Below are positions 15,752 to 24,291 of a DNA stretch of 39,398 nucleotides, piece by piece (positions within the stretch are counted from its first letter, which is position 1; every line of letters starts with the position of its first letter). Both the position numbers and the translations under genes were made by a program. The stretch is from Bradyrhizobiaceae bacterium (lineage in GTDB: Bacteria > Pseudomonadota > Alphaproteobacteria > Rhizobiales > Xanthobacteraceae), in assembly GCA_003105195.1 (NCBI GenBank), contig PQAH01000257.1:1-39398 (forward strand). The letters run 5' to 3'. The notes under the pieces were generated by a model. It worked only from the letters and a program-made list of their open reading frames with translations. It searched no databases and had not been told where the DNA came from.

Positions 15752-18144
15752 GCGCCGCGACCGACCAGGAAGTCGGCCGCTCCCGCGTCCGCCCGCGCGC
15801 CCGCCGGCTCGTCGCCGGCCGCGGCCGCTACACGGATGACATCGCGGCGCCGCGCGCCGTGCATGTCGCTTTCTATCGCAGCCCACATCCGCACGCGCGC
15901 ATCAAGGCCTTGGAGTTGAGCGCGGCACGCGCGATTCCCGGCGTCGTGTTGGTCGCGAGCGGCGCCGACATCGCCCGTCACTGCAAGCCCTTTGCGGGCG
16001 TGCACCGGTTGTTCATAGGCATGAAGGCCGCGGACCAGTTGCCGGTCGCCGTCGACCGCGCCTGCTGGCAGGGCGAGCCGGTGGTCGTGGTGGCGGCCGA
16101 GACGCGCGCCATCGCCGAGGACGCGCTCGACCTGATCGAGGTCGACTGGGAGCCGCTCGAAGGCTTCGGCACCCCGGAAGGCGCGTTGGCGGGCCCCGCC
16201 ATCCACGAGCAGCTCGGCGACAATATCGGCTTCGACGGCATCACCACGACCGGCGATGTGGCCACCGCCATCGCGGGAGCCGCGGTGGTGGTCGAGGACA
16301 CGTTCCGCTTCGGCCGCCACACGGGCGTTTGTCTCGAGGCGCGTTCGATCCTCGCCGTTTACGATCCGCAGGAGCAGAGCCTCGTCGTGCACGAGTCGCA
16401 TCAATGCCCGGCGCAGCAGCAGGCGATCTTCGCCGACCTGATGGGCCTGCCGGAGCATCGGGTGCGCGTGATCTGCCCGGATGTGGGCGGCGCCTTCGGC
16501 ATCAAGCAGCAGCTTTACGGCGACGAGCTCGCGACCTGCATCGTTGCGAAGATGACGGGACGTCCGGCGCTGTTCGTCGCCGACCGCGTGGAGTCCTTCG
16601 CCAGCGACATTCATGCGCGCGAGCACGTCGTGAAGGCGCGCATGGCGTTCGCGCACGACGGCAGCATCCTCGCGCTTACGCTCGACGACCTGTTCGCGGT
16701 CGGCGCCTACTCGCAATATCCGCGCTCGAGCATCGGCGAGGCGAGCCACGTCGCGCGACTGACGGGTGCGCCCTATCGCATCCCGGCCTATCAGGCGCGC
16801 GTCCGGATGGTCTATCAGAACAAGCCGCCGGTCGGGCACTATCGCGCGGTTGGCCATCCGATCGCTTGCGCGGTCGGCGAGTCCCTCATCGATCAGGGCG
16901 CCCGTGCTCTCGGGCTCGATCCGATCGCGGTGCGCCGGCTCAATCAGATCCGCGACGGCTCCGGGCCGCATGCCTCGCACGGCGCGGCGGTGCTCGAAGG
17001 CTTGACGCTCGATGCGTGCCTCGACCGGTTGCTCGCAGGCTTCGACGTCACAGACTTCCGCCGCGAGCAGGCGGCGGCGCGCCAGCGCGGCTCCTTGCTC
17101 GGCCTCGGCATCGCCAGCTTCGTCGAGCTCGCCGGAACGGGCGCACCTTATTACGGAGAGAGCGGCGCACCCGTCACGGCGCAGGAAGCCTGCCTCGTCC
17201 GCCTCGAACCGAGCGGCCATGTGCGCTGCCAAGCCAGTGCGACCGACCAGGGCCAGGGTACCGACACCGCGATTGGCCAAGCCGTCGCGGACGCGGTCGG
17301 CGTGGCATTCGACGACGTCGAGGTGGTGAGCGGCGACAGCGCCGCCTGCCCGCCCGGCGGCGGCGCCTGGGCCTCGCGCGGCGCATCGGCGGGAGTCGAG
17401 GCGGCCGTGCGCGCGGGCCGCGCGTTGCGCGCCGAGATCCTGCGGCTAGCCGGACTGATCCTGCAGCGCAAGCCGGAGCAAATGTACGTGCGCCGGGGCG
17501 TGATCCGAGATGCCGTGACGGGCGCGGAGCTGATCACCATCCGTGAGGTCGCCGTGATCGGGCACTATCGCCAGCATCTGTTGCCGCCGGGCACCCAGCC
17601 CGACCTCTCGCTGGTGCGCAGCTACGTGCCGCAAAACCAGGCCTTCCTGACCACCAACGGCATCCAGCTCGCGACCGTCTCGATCGATCCCGGGCTTGGC
17701 GAGGTCCGCCTGCTGCGCCATCGCGTGGCGCACGACTCCGGCACGGTGATCAATCCGCAACTCCTCGACGAGCAGATCCGCGGCGGGGTCGTGCAAGGAC
17801 TGGGCGCCGCGCTGTTCGAAGAGATCCGCTATGGCGAGGACGGCACGCTCGGGACCGGAACGCTGATGGACTACCTAGTCCCGCTCGCGACCGAGATCCC
17901 GGACATCGAGGTCGTGCACGTCACGACCGCCGATCCGAGCACGACCCTCGGCGCCAAGGGCGCCGGCGAGGCCGGCACGGCCGGAGCCGCGGCCGCCGTG
18001 CTCAATGCCGTCAATGACGCGCTCGCGCCTCTCGGGGCGCGAGTCAGCGCTCTGCCGCTTACGCCGGAGCGCGTGCTTGCCGCCATCGCGGCGGCGAGTT
18101 CCGTGCCGGCCGAAGCACTCTCACGTCAGAAAGCCGGGACCTAA
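15748..18144 (+). CDS. molybdenum hydroxylase catalytic large subunit (CoxL/xanthine-dehydrogenase-type)
   Basis: 798 residues carrying the molybdopterin-cytosine-dinucleotide active site. Motifs include the N-terminal GRGRYTDDI, PDVGGAFGIKQQ, the substrate loop PVGHYRAVGHP, TDQGQGTDTAIGQ and the C-terminal GAKGAGEAGT, whose Glu is the catalytic base. The CO-dehydrogenase-specific AYRCSFR loop is absent, so this is a hydroxylase, not a CO dehydrogenase. It would add oxygen from water to a carbon next to nitrogen in a heteroaromatic ring or an aldehyde. It is complete, unlike the second set at 25840-27771. Confidence 0.92.
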   Translation: MSAATDQEVGRSRVRPRARRLVAGRGRYTDDIAAPRAVHVAFYRSPHPHARIKALELSAARAIPGVVLVASGADIARHCKPFAGVHRLFIGMKAADQLPVAVDRACWQGEPVVVVAAETRAIAEDALDLIEVDWEPLEGFGTPEGALAGPAIHEQLGDNIGFDGITTTGDVATAIAGAAVVVEDTFRFGRHTGVCLEARSILAVYDPQEQSLVVHESHQCPAQQQAIFADLMGLPEHRVRVICPDVGGAFGIKQQLYGDELATCIVAKMTGRPALFVADRVESFASDIHAREHVVKARMAFAHDGSILALTLDDLFAVGAYSQYPRSSIGEASHVARLTGAPYRIPAYQARVRMVYQNKPPVGHYRAVGHPIACAVGESLIDQGARALGLDPIAVRRLNQIRDGSGPHASHGAAVLEGLTLDACLDRLLAGFDVTDFRREQAAARQRGSLLGLGIASFVELAGTGAPYYGESGAPVTAQEACLVRLEPSGHVRCQASATDQGQGTDTAIGQAVADAVGVAFDDVEVVSGDSAACPPGGGAWASRGASAGVEAAVRAGRALRAEILRLAGLILQRKPEQMYVRRGVIRDAVTGAELITIREVAVIGHYRQHLLPPGTQPDLSLVRSYVPQNQAFLTTNGIQLATVSIDPGLGEVRLLRHRVAHDSGTVINPQLLDEQIRGGVVQGLGAALFEEIRYGEDGTLGTGTLMDYLVPLATEIPDIEVVHVTTADPSTTLGAKGAGEAGTAGAAAAVLNAVNDALAPLGARVSALPLTPERVLAAIAAASSVPAEALSRQKAGT

Positions 18145-18147
18145 AGA

Positions 18148-19155
18148 ATGAAACTAAGAATACTGACCGAAACCGACTGCCGCGCCGTCCTCGACATGTC
18201 GGACGCCGTCGACATCCAGGGCGAGGCGTTCACGCTTCTGGCGAGCGGCCGCTCGGTCGACGGGCTGCGCAGCTTCGCGACGTCCGATGAGCCGCCGGGT
18301 GTCGCCATTTTCAATCCCTGCTTCCTGCGCAACGGCGGCGGTTACGGCATCAAGGTGGTCTCGGACTTCTACCGCAATGGCGAGCGGGGCGTGCCGCGCA
18401 TGTCCGCCCTGGTCGCCCTGTTCAACGGAGAGACCGGCGCCCCGCACACCGTGATGGAGGCCGGCTACCTGACCGACCTGCGCACCGGCGCCGGCACCGG
18501 ACTTGCCGCACGCTATCTCGCGCGGCGCGACAGCCGCGTCCTGGCCGTGATCGGCGCGGGACGCGTTGCCGCCAACCAGGTGGAGGCGCTGGCCTCGGTG
18601 CTCGACCTGACGAGCGTGCTGATCTCGAGCCGCACGCGCGAGCGCGGCGAGGCCCTGATCAAACGGCTGCTCGCGGTCGGCGGCCGTGTGCCGAAAGATA
18701 TTCGTTACGTCGAGTCGGCCGCGGACGCCGTCGGAGCGGCCGACGTGGTCGTCGCCGCGACCACGTCGCACAAGCCTGTGGTGGAAGGACGTTGGCTCAA
18801 GCCGGGCACCTTCGTCGCCTCGGTGGGCGCCTACGAGCCGACGTCACGCGAGGTCGACAGCGAGACGATCCGGCGCGCGAGCCGGCGCGTCATCGACAGC
18901 CGCAAGGACTGCCTCCCGCACGCGGGCGACCTGGTGATTCCCTCGCAAGAGGGCCTGATCTCGCTCGATGGGGTGCCCGAGATCGCCGATCTCGTCGGCG
19001 GACGCGCCGAGGGGCGCAAATCCGATAACGAGATCACCTTCTACAAGTCGATCGGCGTGCCGATCCAGGATCTCGTGACCGCCCAACACATCGAGCGCCG
19101 CGCAAGGGAGCGCGGCATCGGCGTAACCTTCGACATCGGCGGCGACCACGATTGA
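18148..19155 (+). CDS. ornithine cyclodeaminase/mu-crystallin family protein (EutC-like)
   Basis: 335 residues. It has the N-terminal half with GGGYGIKVVSDF and the Lys of the family, the TDLRTGAGTGLAARYL motif, and a Rossmann NAD(H) site VIGAGRVAANQVEAL (near residue 135). The family includes ornithine cyclodeaminase, alanine dehydrogenase, ketimine reductase and EutC of ectoine loci. It would act on an amino acid or cyclic imine produced downstream of ring opening. It begins 3 bases after the CoxL stop and is the last gene of the TRAP-hydroxylase operon. It converges on the GntR regulator. Confidence 0.87.
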   Translation: MKLRILTETDCRAVLDMSDAVDIQGEAFTLLASGRSVDGLRSFATSDEPPGVAIFNPCFLRNGGGYGIKVVSDFYRNGERGVPRMSALVALFNGETGAPHTVMEAGYLTDLRTGAGTGLAARYLARRDSRVLAVIGAGRVAANQVEALASVLDLTSVLISSRTRERGEALIKRLLAVGGRVPKDIRYVESAADAVGAADVVVAATTSHKPVVEGRWLKPGTFVASVGAYEPTSREVDSETIRRASRRVIDSRKDCLPHAGDLVIPSQEGLISLDGVPEIADLVGGRAEGRKSDNEITFYKSIGVPIQDLVTAQHIERRARERGIGVTFDIGGDHD

Positions 19156-19180
19156 CGGCCACCGACGCCTAGGAGCGGGA

Positions 19181-19918
19181 TCAGGCTGCGGATTTCTTGC
19201 GCGGCTTCGCCGCGGCGGCCGCCGCCTTCTTGCGGGGTGCTGTCCGGGCCGGCTCGGACCCCAAATCGGCCCGGCTCGTGGGGATGCATTCGGCGATCCC
19301 GTGCGCGTTCGCCATGACGTGGGCGCGCATCACGGTTTCGGCGCGCTTCCCGTTGCGGCTGCGAATGGCATCGAGGATGCGCTCATGTTCGTGACCGGCG
19401 ATCTCGGGCTCCGCATGCGTGCGCAGGTACAGCCGCAGATAAGGCCGGACCGCGAGGCGGAGACGACGGATCTCCATGCACAGGCGCTGACGTCCGCTCA
19501 GCGCGCAGAGCAGGTCATGGAACTCGTCGTGCCGTTCGACCCACGCGACGTGATCGTGCCGGAGGCGCCGCAGGCGCGCGAGGAACAGCTCGAGGTCGTC
19601 GATCGCCTCGGGCGCCACTCCGGCATCGGCCGCGATCCGCGCCGCGAGAGCCTCGAGCACAGCGCGCATCTCGAACAGCTCGAGAATCTCCTCGGGCGTG
19701 CGACTGGTAACGATCGCGCCGCGATTGGGGCGGATCGTGACATAGCCTTCCGCGTTGAGCTGACGGATCGCCTCGCGCACCGGCATGCGGCTGATGCCGA
19801 GCGTCTGTGCCAAGGCCTCCGGCTTGAGGCGGCTGCCGCCCGGCAACGCTCCGGAAACAATCTGATCCTGCAAATGAATGTAAGCGAGATGTTGGGCGGT
19901 CGATGGTGGCTGCAGCAC
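19181..19918 (-). CDS. GntR-family regulator, FCD/FadR subfamily
   Basis: About 245 residues. The N-terminal winged helix-turn-helix (residues 8-75) shows LAQTLGISRMPVREAIRQLNAEG and the wing VTIRPNRGA. The C-terminal FCD ligand domain has the Asp/His metal-site residues in DEFHDLL, GHEHERIL and AHVMANAHG. The end is a Lys/Ala-rich tail (RKKAAAAAAKPRKK). GTG at 19918 is preferred because GGAGG lies 8 bases upstream. A GTG at 20038 would read through the operator. It stands between two operons preceded by the same 12-base motif and so is the likely local repressor, with a pathway intermediate as inducer. Confidence 0.9.
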   Translation of the reverse strand: MLQPPSTAQHLAYIHLQDQIVSGALPGGSRLKPEALAQTLGISRMPVREAIRQLNAEGYVTIRPNRGAIVTSRTPEEILELFEMRAVLEALAARIAADAGVAPEAIDDLELFLARLRRLRHDHVAWVERHDEFHDLLCALSGRQRLCMEIRRLRLAVRPYLRLYLRTHAEPEIAGHEHERILDAIRSRNGKRAETVMRAHVMANAHGIAECIPTSRADLGSEPARTAPRKKAAAAAAKPRKKSAA

Positions 19919-20017
19919 GAATCTGTCCTCCGGCGCCTCGGATTTGGGCGAGGTCCGACACGTTGTCAACCCGAGCGCGTGGGCGCGCGGCTTGACACTA
20001 TCGCCCTCCTCGCCGCA

Positions 20018-20046
20018 ATAGTGTATCCTTGTATCCACTTATGCAA
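20018..20046. promoter_or_regulatory. putative GntR operator, site 2, in a divergent promoter region
   Basis: TTGTATCCACTT occurs at 20029-20040; the wider 14-mer GTATCCTTGTATCC (20023-20036) matches the G[GT]AT-N6-ATCC pattern of the other sites. On the minus strand a weak pair TTGCAT (20046-20041), 17 bases, CACTAT (20023-20018) would read into gntR with the operator in its spacer, which fits autoregulation. On the plus strand a perfect -35 TTGACA lies at 19992-19997. Confidence 0.6.
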
Positions 20047-20067
20047 CGGCGTACTTGGAAAAGCCTC

Positions 20068-20799
20068 ATGATACAAGCCGCACCGGTCTACGGCCGACGG
20101 GGCCGGATCGGGCTCGTAGTTCCCGCCAACAATTCGGTGATCGAGCCCGAACTTTGGTCGGTCCTGCCGCCTGACATAGCGCTCTACGCGACACGGCTGT
20201 TGGTGAAGGGCGATCTGACGCCGGCTCTCGTCCACGCGATGGAAGCCCAGGTCGGAAACGCCGTGGAAAACCTCGCAGCGACAGGCGTCGACGTCATCGC
20301 CTATTGTGACATGGTGACGACCTTCATCATGGAGCCGGGCTGGAACGAGGCTGCCGTCGCGAAGATCGCGAGCGAGACGGGCGCCAAGGCGATCTCGGCC
20401 TGGACGTCCCTGCGCGATGCGCTGGCCGCGCTCGGCGTGAAGCGCTTCGCGCTCGGCACGCCCTACCCGGCCAAGATCCACGCCATCGGGCTGCCGTTCT
20501 TCAAGTCGCGCGGCTACGACGTCACGTCCGACCACACCCTTGACATCCTGGCGACACGCGAGGTCCCGACCGTCGATCGCAACCGCCTGATGCCCATGAT
20601 CGACGCGCTCGACCTATCCAGCGCCGAGGCACTGGTGCTTCTGGCGACCGACATTCCGACCTTCGGCATGATCGCCGAGATCGAGCAGAAGATCGGCCGG
20701 CCCGTGGTGACGTCGAACCAGGCGCTGCTGTGGGGCGCGATGCGCGCCCTCGGCATCAAGGATCGCATCGCCCCCCTCGGCAAACTCTTCACGACCTGA
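20068..20799 (+). CDS. maleate isomerase/arylmalonate decarboxylase family protein (EutA-like)
   Basis: 243 residues of the Asp/Glu/hydantoin racemase superfamily. Signature GRIGLVVPANNSVIEPE opens the protein, and the first active-site Cys lies in VIAYCDMVT (Cys80). The second half, where maleate isomerases and racemases carry their other Cys, reads LLATDIPTFG with Ala193. A one-Cys member is expected to be a decarboxylase or altered isomerase rather than a two-base racemase. EutA of ectoine loci belongs to this family. The start is set at ATG 20068; ATG 20041 directly abuts the operator and leaves no leader. It heads the operon with the aminotransferase and carbamoylase. Confidence 0.83.
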   Translation: MIQAAPVYGRRGRIGLVVPANNSVIEPELWSVLPPDIALYATRLLVKGDLTPALVHAMEAQVGNAVENLAATGVDVIAYCDMVTTFIMEPGWNEAAVAKIASETGAKAISAWTSLRDALAALGVKRFALGTPYPAKIHAIGLPFFKSRGYDVTSDHTLDILATREVPTVDRNRLMPMIDALDLSSAEALVLLATDIPTFGMIAEIEQKIGRPVVTSNQALLWGAMRALGIKDRIAPLGKLFTT

Positions 20800-20811
20800 C
20801 GGAGAATCCTC

Positions 20812-22002
20812 ATGAGCTCTCTTCGCGCGCCGGCGCGCCGTGCCGGCTCCATGCCCCGCTCGGCGATCCGCGAGATCATGGCGCTGGCGGCCACCGTACC
20901 GAACGTGATCCATCTCGAGGTGGGCGAGCCGGACGCCATCACGCCGGCCCCGATCATCGAGAAGGCCTTCGCTGCCGTGCGCGACGGCGCGACGAAGTAT
21001 GCCCCCAATGCAGGCCTGCGGCCGCTACGCGAAAGTGTGGCCCAGCGCTGCGGGGCGCGCTGGGGCAAGCCAGTCGCGGCCGACCGGGTGGTGATCACCA
21101 CTGGCGCGATCGGCGGCCTGTTCTCGTCGCTGTTCGCGGTGCTCGATCCCGGCGACGAGGTGCTCATTCCGGATCCGGGCTGGCCGAACTACGAGGCGGT
21201 CGCTCATCTCGCGAGCGCGACAGCGGTCCGCTACCGGATGCCGGCCTCGCGCGGCTTCCTCCCCGATATCGCGGAGCTGCGTGCGCTGGTGACCCCGCGC
21301 ACCAAGGCGATCCTCATCAACACGCCCGGCAATCCGACCGGCGCCGTATTCCCGCGCCCGCTGATGCAAGCGATCGTGGACCTGGCGCGCGAGCACGGGC
21401 TCTACATCATCAGCGATGAGATCTACGAGGACATCGTCTTCGACGGCACCCACGTCTCGGCCGCGGAATTCGGCGCCGACGAGCATGTCTTCATCGTCTC
21501 GGGATGGTCCAAGAGCTACGCCATGACGGGCTGGCGCCTCGGCTGGCTGATCTGCCCACCCCATCTTTCAGCAACCGCGGCCAGCCTGCAGGAGCCGACC
21601 ACGAGCTGCGCCTCGACGCCTTCACAGATGGCCGGCGAAGCCGCGCTGGCCGGAGACCAGAAGGTGGTCGACGACTTCCGCGCCATGTTCCAGCGCCGCC
21701 GCGATCTTGTCGTGAAAGCTTTCGCGGGGACCGACTACCTGCCGATCGTACCGGCCGGCGCTTTCTATGCTCTCGTCGATGTCTCGGCCGCCGGCGCAAG
21801 CTCGTTCGAGACCGCGAAGGCCGCGCTGTTGGAAGCCGCGGTCGCGGTGGTCCCGGGCAACACCTTCGGCCCCGACACGGACAAATATGTGCGGATCGCC
21901 TATACGATCGCCGACAAGGACCTCGCGGAGGGCGTGCGGCGGCTGCGCACTTTCCTGGAGAAGCGGGGCAGCACGTCAGCCAAGAGGACCGCGCACGCAT
22001 GA
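20812..22002 (+). CDS. PLP-dependent aminotransferase, class I/II
   Basis: 396 residues, fold type I. It shows the GEP motif near residue 37, TTGAIGGLFSSLFAVLDPGDEV, the Asn in INTPGNPTGAVF, Asp-x-x-Tyr in SDEIYEDIVF and the PLP Lys in SGWSKSYAMTGWRLGW. The substrate Arg lies near VRIAYT at the C terminus. It moves an amino group between an amino acid product of the pathway and a keto acid. It is 12 bases after the EutA-like gene with GGAG before the ATG, and its stop overlaps the next ATG (ATGA). Confidence 0.92.
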   Translation: MSSLRAPARRAGSMPRSAIREIMALAATVPNVIHLEVGEPDAITPAPIIEKAFAAVRDGATKYAPNAGLRPLRESVAQRCGARWGKPVAADRVVITTGAIGGLFSSLFAVLDPGDEVLIPDPGWPNYEAVAHLASATAVRYRMPASRGFLPDIAELRALVTPRTKAILINTPGNPTGAVFPRPLMQAIVDLAREHGLYIISDEIYEDIVFDGTHVSAAEFGADEHVFIVSGWSKSYAMTGWRLGWLICPPHLSATAASLQEPTTSCASTPSQMAGEAALAGDQKVVDDFRAMFQRRRDLVVKAFAGTDYLPIVPAGAFYALVDVSAAGASSFETAKAALLEAAVAVVPGNTFGPDTDKYVRIAYTIADKDLAEGVRRLRTFLEKRGSTSAKRTAHA

Positions 22003-23213
22003 TCGCGATCAAGCCCGACCGCCTGCTGGCGGATCTCAGAGCCCTCGCCAAGTTCGGCCAGTACAAGACCGGCGTTGACCGGATCGCTTTCTCGCCGCAG
22101 GACATCGAAGCGCGGCAGTGGCTCGCGCTGCGCTACCGCGAGGCGGGCCTCGAGGCCTCGATCGATCGCTTCGGCACCGTCTATGGCGCTGCGCCGGGTG
22201 TCGACAAGGCGATCCTGATCGGCTCGCACACCGACACGGTGCCGTGCGGCGGCTGGCTCGATGGCGCCATGGGTGTGATCTATGGGCTCGAAATCGCCCG
22301 CGCGGCGCGGGAAGGCGGCGGCAGCGCCATCGGCGTCGACACCGTGAACTTCCAGGACGAGGAAGGCACCTATCTCCCCTGCCTCGGCAGCCGTGCCATG
22401 ATCGGTGCCGTCGACGAGGCGGCGATCGCCGGCGCGCAGTCCACGGACGGGCGAAAGCTGACCGACGCGATCGCTGGCGCCGGCCTCACGGGAGAGCCGC
22501 GCCGCCTCGATCCGAGGCGGCAGGTCGCCTTCCTCGAGGCGCATATCGAGCAGGGACCGCGCCTCGAGCATTCGGGCAATAAGGTCGCCATCATCACGGG
22601 CATCGTCGGCATCCGCCGCTTGCGCGTGGTGAGCGAAGGCCGCGCCGATCATGCGGGCACCACGCCCATGGGCATGCGCAACGACGCGCTGACACCGCTG
22701 CTGCGGCTCGGCACCTTCGTGGCCGACCGCTTCACGGAGCTCGCCAGCAGCGACACCGTGTGGAACATCGGCCGTATCGAAGCCACCCCGGGCGCCGCAA
22801 ATGTGGTGCCGTCGGGCGCCCAGCTCAGCCTGGAGTTCCGCGACCCGGACGTCGACCTGCTCTCCCAGCTCGAGAAGGCGGTGGCGGACGAGATCGCGCG
22901 GCTCAACGTCGCCGGCGCCAGGGTCACCTCGGAAATGACGGCACGGCTCGCACCGACGCCCATGGACGGCGGTATTGCCGACACCTTCGAGCGTGCGGCG
23001 CGCGACCTCAAGTTCGGCTATGAGCGGATGCCGAGCGGCGCCGGACACGACGCCATGTTCCTGGCGACCAAGATTCCGAGCGGCATGATTTTCGTGCCGA
23101 GCATCGGCGGCCGCAGCCACGACATCGCGGAGAACACCCGCGACGAGGACATCGTCGCGGGTTGCCAGGTCATGGCGCGCGCCGCCGAGCTGCTGGTGCG
23201 CGGCAGAGCGTGA
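21999..23213 (+). CDS. M20 Zn-dependent N-carbamoyl amidohydrolase (hydantoinase/carbamoylase family)
   Basis: 404 residues of the allantoate amidohydrolase/N-carbamoyl-L-amino-acid hydrolase/beta-ureidopropionase branch. It has a complete set of motifs: IGSHTDTVPCGGWLDGAMG, the Glu pair in QDEEGTYLP, FLEAHIEQGP, lid-domain DHAGTTPMG, SGAGHDAMF and the final His in SHDIAEN. It removes the carbamoyl (or similar) group from a ureido acid, giving an amino acid, CO2 and ammonia. Following a hydantoinase-like enzyme (24292-25617) it would complete a cyclic-ureide route. It converges on the ABC binding-protein gene with a 5-base gap. Confidence 0.9.
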   Translation: MIAIKPDRLLADLRALAKFGQYKTGVDRIAFSPQDIEARQWLALRYREAGLEASIDRFGTVYGAAPGVDKAILIGSHTDTVPCGGWLDGAMGVIYGLEIARAAREGGGSAIGVDTVNFQDEEGTYLPCLGSRAMIGAVDEAAIAGAQSTDGRKLTDAIAGAGLTGEPRRLDPRRQVAFLEAHIEQGPRLEHSGNKVAIITGIVGIRRLRVVSEGRADHAGTTPMGMRNDALTPLLRLGTFVADRFTELASSDTVWNIGRIEATPGAANVVPSGAQLSLEFRDPDVDLLSQLEKAVADEIARLNVAGARVTSEMTARLAPTPMDGGIADTFERAARDLKFGYERMPSGAGHDAMFLATKIPSGMIFVPSIGGRSHDIAENTRDEDIVAGCQVMARAAELLVRGRA

Positions 23214-23218
23214 AGGTA

Positions 23219-24244
23219 TCAAAAGGTGACCTTCAGATCCTCCTTGGAGGGCAGATAGGTGTCGACGTAGACCTCCTCGACCTTCGGCACCTCCTTGAGC
23301 TCGAACGCCTTCGCGACCTGCTCGAGAGAGCTTGCGAGCCGCGCCTTGTCGACACTGCTCATGCCGTTCGCCTTGACGTTCGGCGTCTGGAACATCGACT
23401 TGTTGGACAGCTCGATGCGCGCGAGCTCAACCTCATCCTTGATCAGCGGATCGCGCTTCTTCACCGAGGCCACCGCCGCCTTCGGATCGCGGAACATCAC
23501 GTTGAAGCCGTGCACCACGCCGGTGATGAACTTCCGCACCGTCTCCGGGTTCTGCTGCGCGTAAGCCGGCGACACGACCAGCACGTGGCCATAGAGCGGC
23601 ACTCCGAAGTCGGAGTAAGGCATCATGATCACGTCGCTCTCGGGGACGTTCAGGCCGCGCAGGTTCATCAGGATCGTGGTCAGGTGTCCCGTGATGGCAT
23701 CCGCTTCGCCCCGGATCAGCATCGGTTCACGGAGCTCGACCGAGATGTTGAGCCAATTGAGCTTGGCCTGGTCAATATTGTTGACGGTAGCGAACAGCGG
23801 GAAGAGTTGCCGGCTCGCGTCACCCACCGGCGAAGCCAACCGCTTCCCGTTGAGGTCCCCCGGTTTGGTAAGTCCGCTCTTCTTCATGACGGCGACGGAC
23901 AGAGCCGACTTGTCGTGCACCATCATGACGCCAATCAGCTTCCGGTCCGGATTCTGGGCGTTGAAGCGAACCATGCTGTAGACGTCGGCGAAGCCGATGT
24001 CATATGAGCCGCTTGCCACTTTAGCGACGGTATCGCCCGAGCCGACACCCCGGTCGACTGTCACGTCGAGGCCGAGCTTCTTGAAGGTGCCGTCGTCCAC
24101 CGACAAGGTGAACGGAGCCTGGTGGCCCTGGAAGGCCCAATCCAGAATGAAGCGGACACGCTGCTGTGCGGCTGCGGAGTCGGCGAGCGCGACGACGCAT
24201 AGAACTGTTAGGAAGAACTGGAGGAGTGCTCGTTTGGTTTGCAT
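23219..24244 (-). CDS. ABC transporter substrate-binding protein, NMT1/THI5-like
   Basis: 341 residues with a Sec signal peptide (about 27 residues ending in SAAA-Q). It has the periplasmic-binding fold of nitrate/sulfonate/taurine/HMP-type receptors: FILDWAFQGHQAPFTLSVDDGTFKKLGLDV, GSGDTVAKVASGSYDIGFADV. Receptors of this group bind small planar N-heterocycles or sulfonates. It is second in a minus-strand operon after the hydantoinase-like gene. No permease or ATPase is next to it. A matching permease type is encoded at 2183-2992, so the two may form one transporter split over the region. Confidence 0.9.
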   Translation of the reverse strand: MQTKRALLQFFLTVLCVVALADSAAAQQRVRFILDWAFQGHQAPFTLSVDDGTFKKLGLDVTVDRGVGSGDTVAKVASGSYDIGFADVYSMVRFNAQNPDRKLIGVMMVHDKSALSVAVMKKSGLTKPGDLNGKRLASPVGDASRQLFPLFATVNNIDQAKLNWLNISVELREPMLIRGEADAITGHLTTILMNLRGLNVPESDVIMMPYSDFGVPLYGHVLVVSPAYAQQNPETVRKFITGVVHGFNVMFRDPKAAVASVKKRDPLIKDEVELARIELSNKSMFQTPNVKANGMSSVDKARLASSLEQVAKAFELKEVPKVEEVYVDTYLPSKEDLKVTF

Positions 24245-24291
24245 CTACAGGTCCTTTCGTCCTTTCGCACTTTCGAGCTTTCGGATGCCCG

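Noticed and set aside
19919-20038. GTG at 20038 as start of the GntR gene, adding 40 residues
   Set aside because: The extension has no family similarity, would read through the putative operator and its own promoter region, and lacks a ribosome site; GTG 19918 has GGAGG at the right distance.
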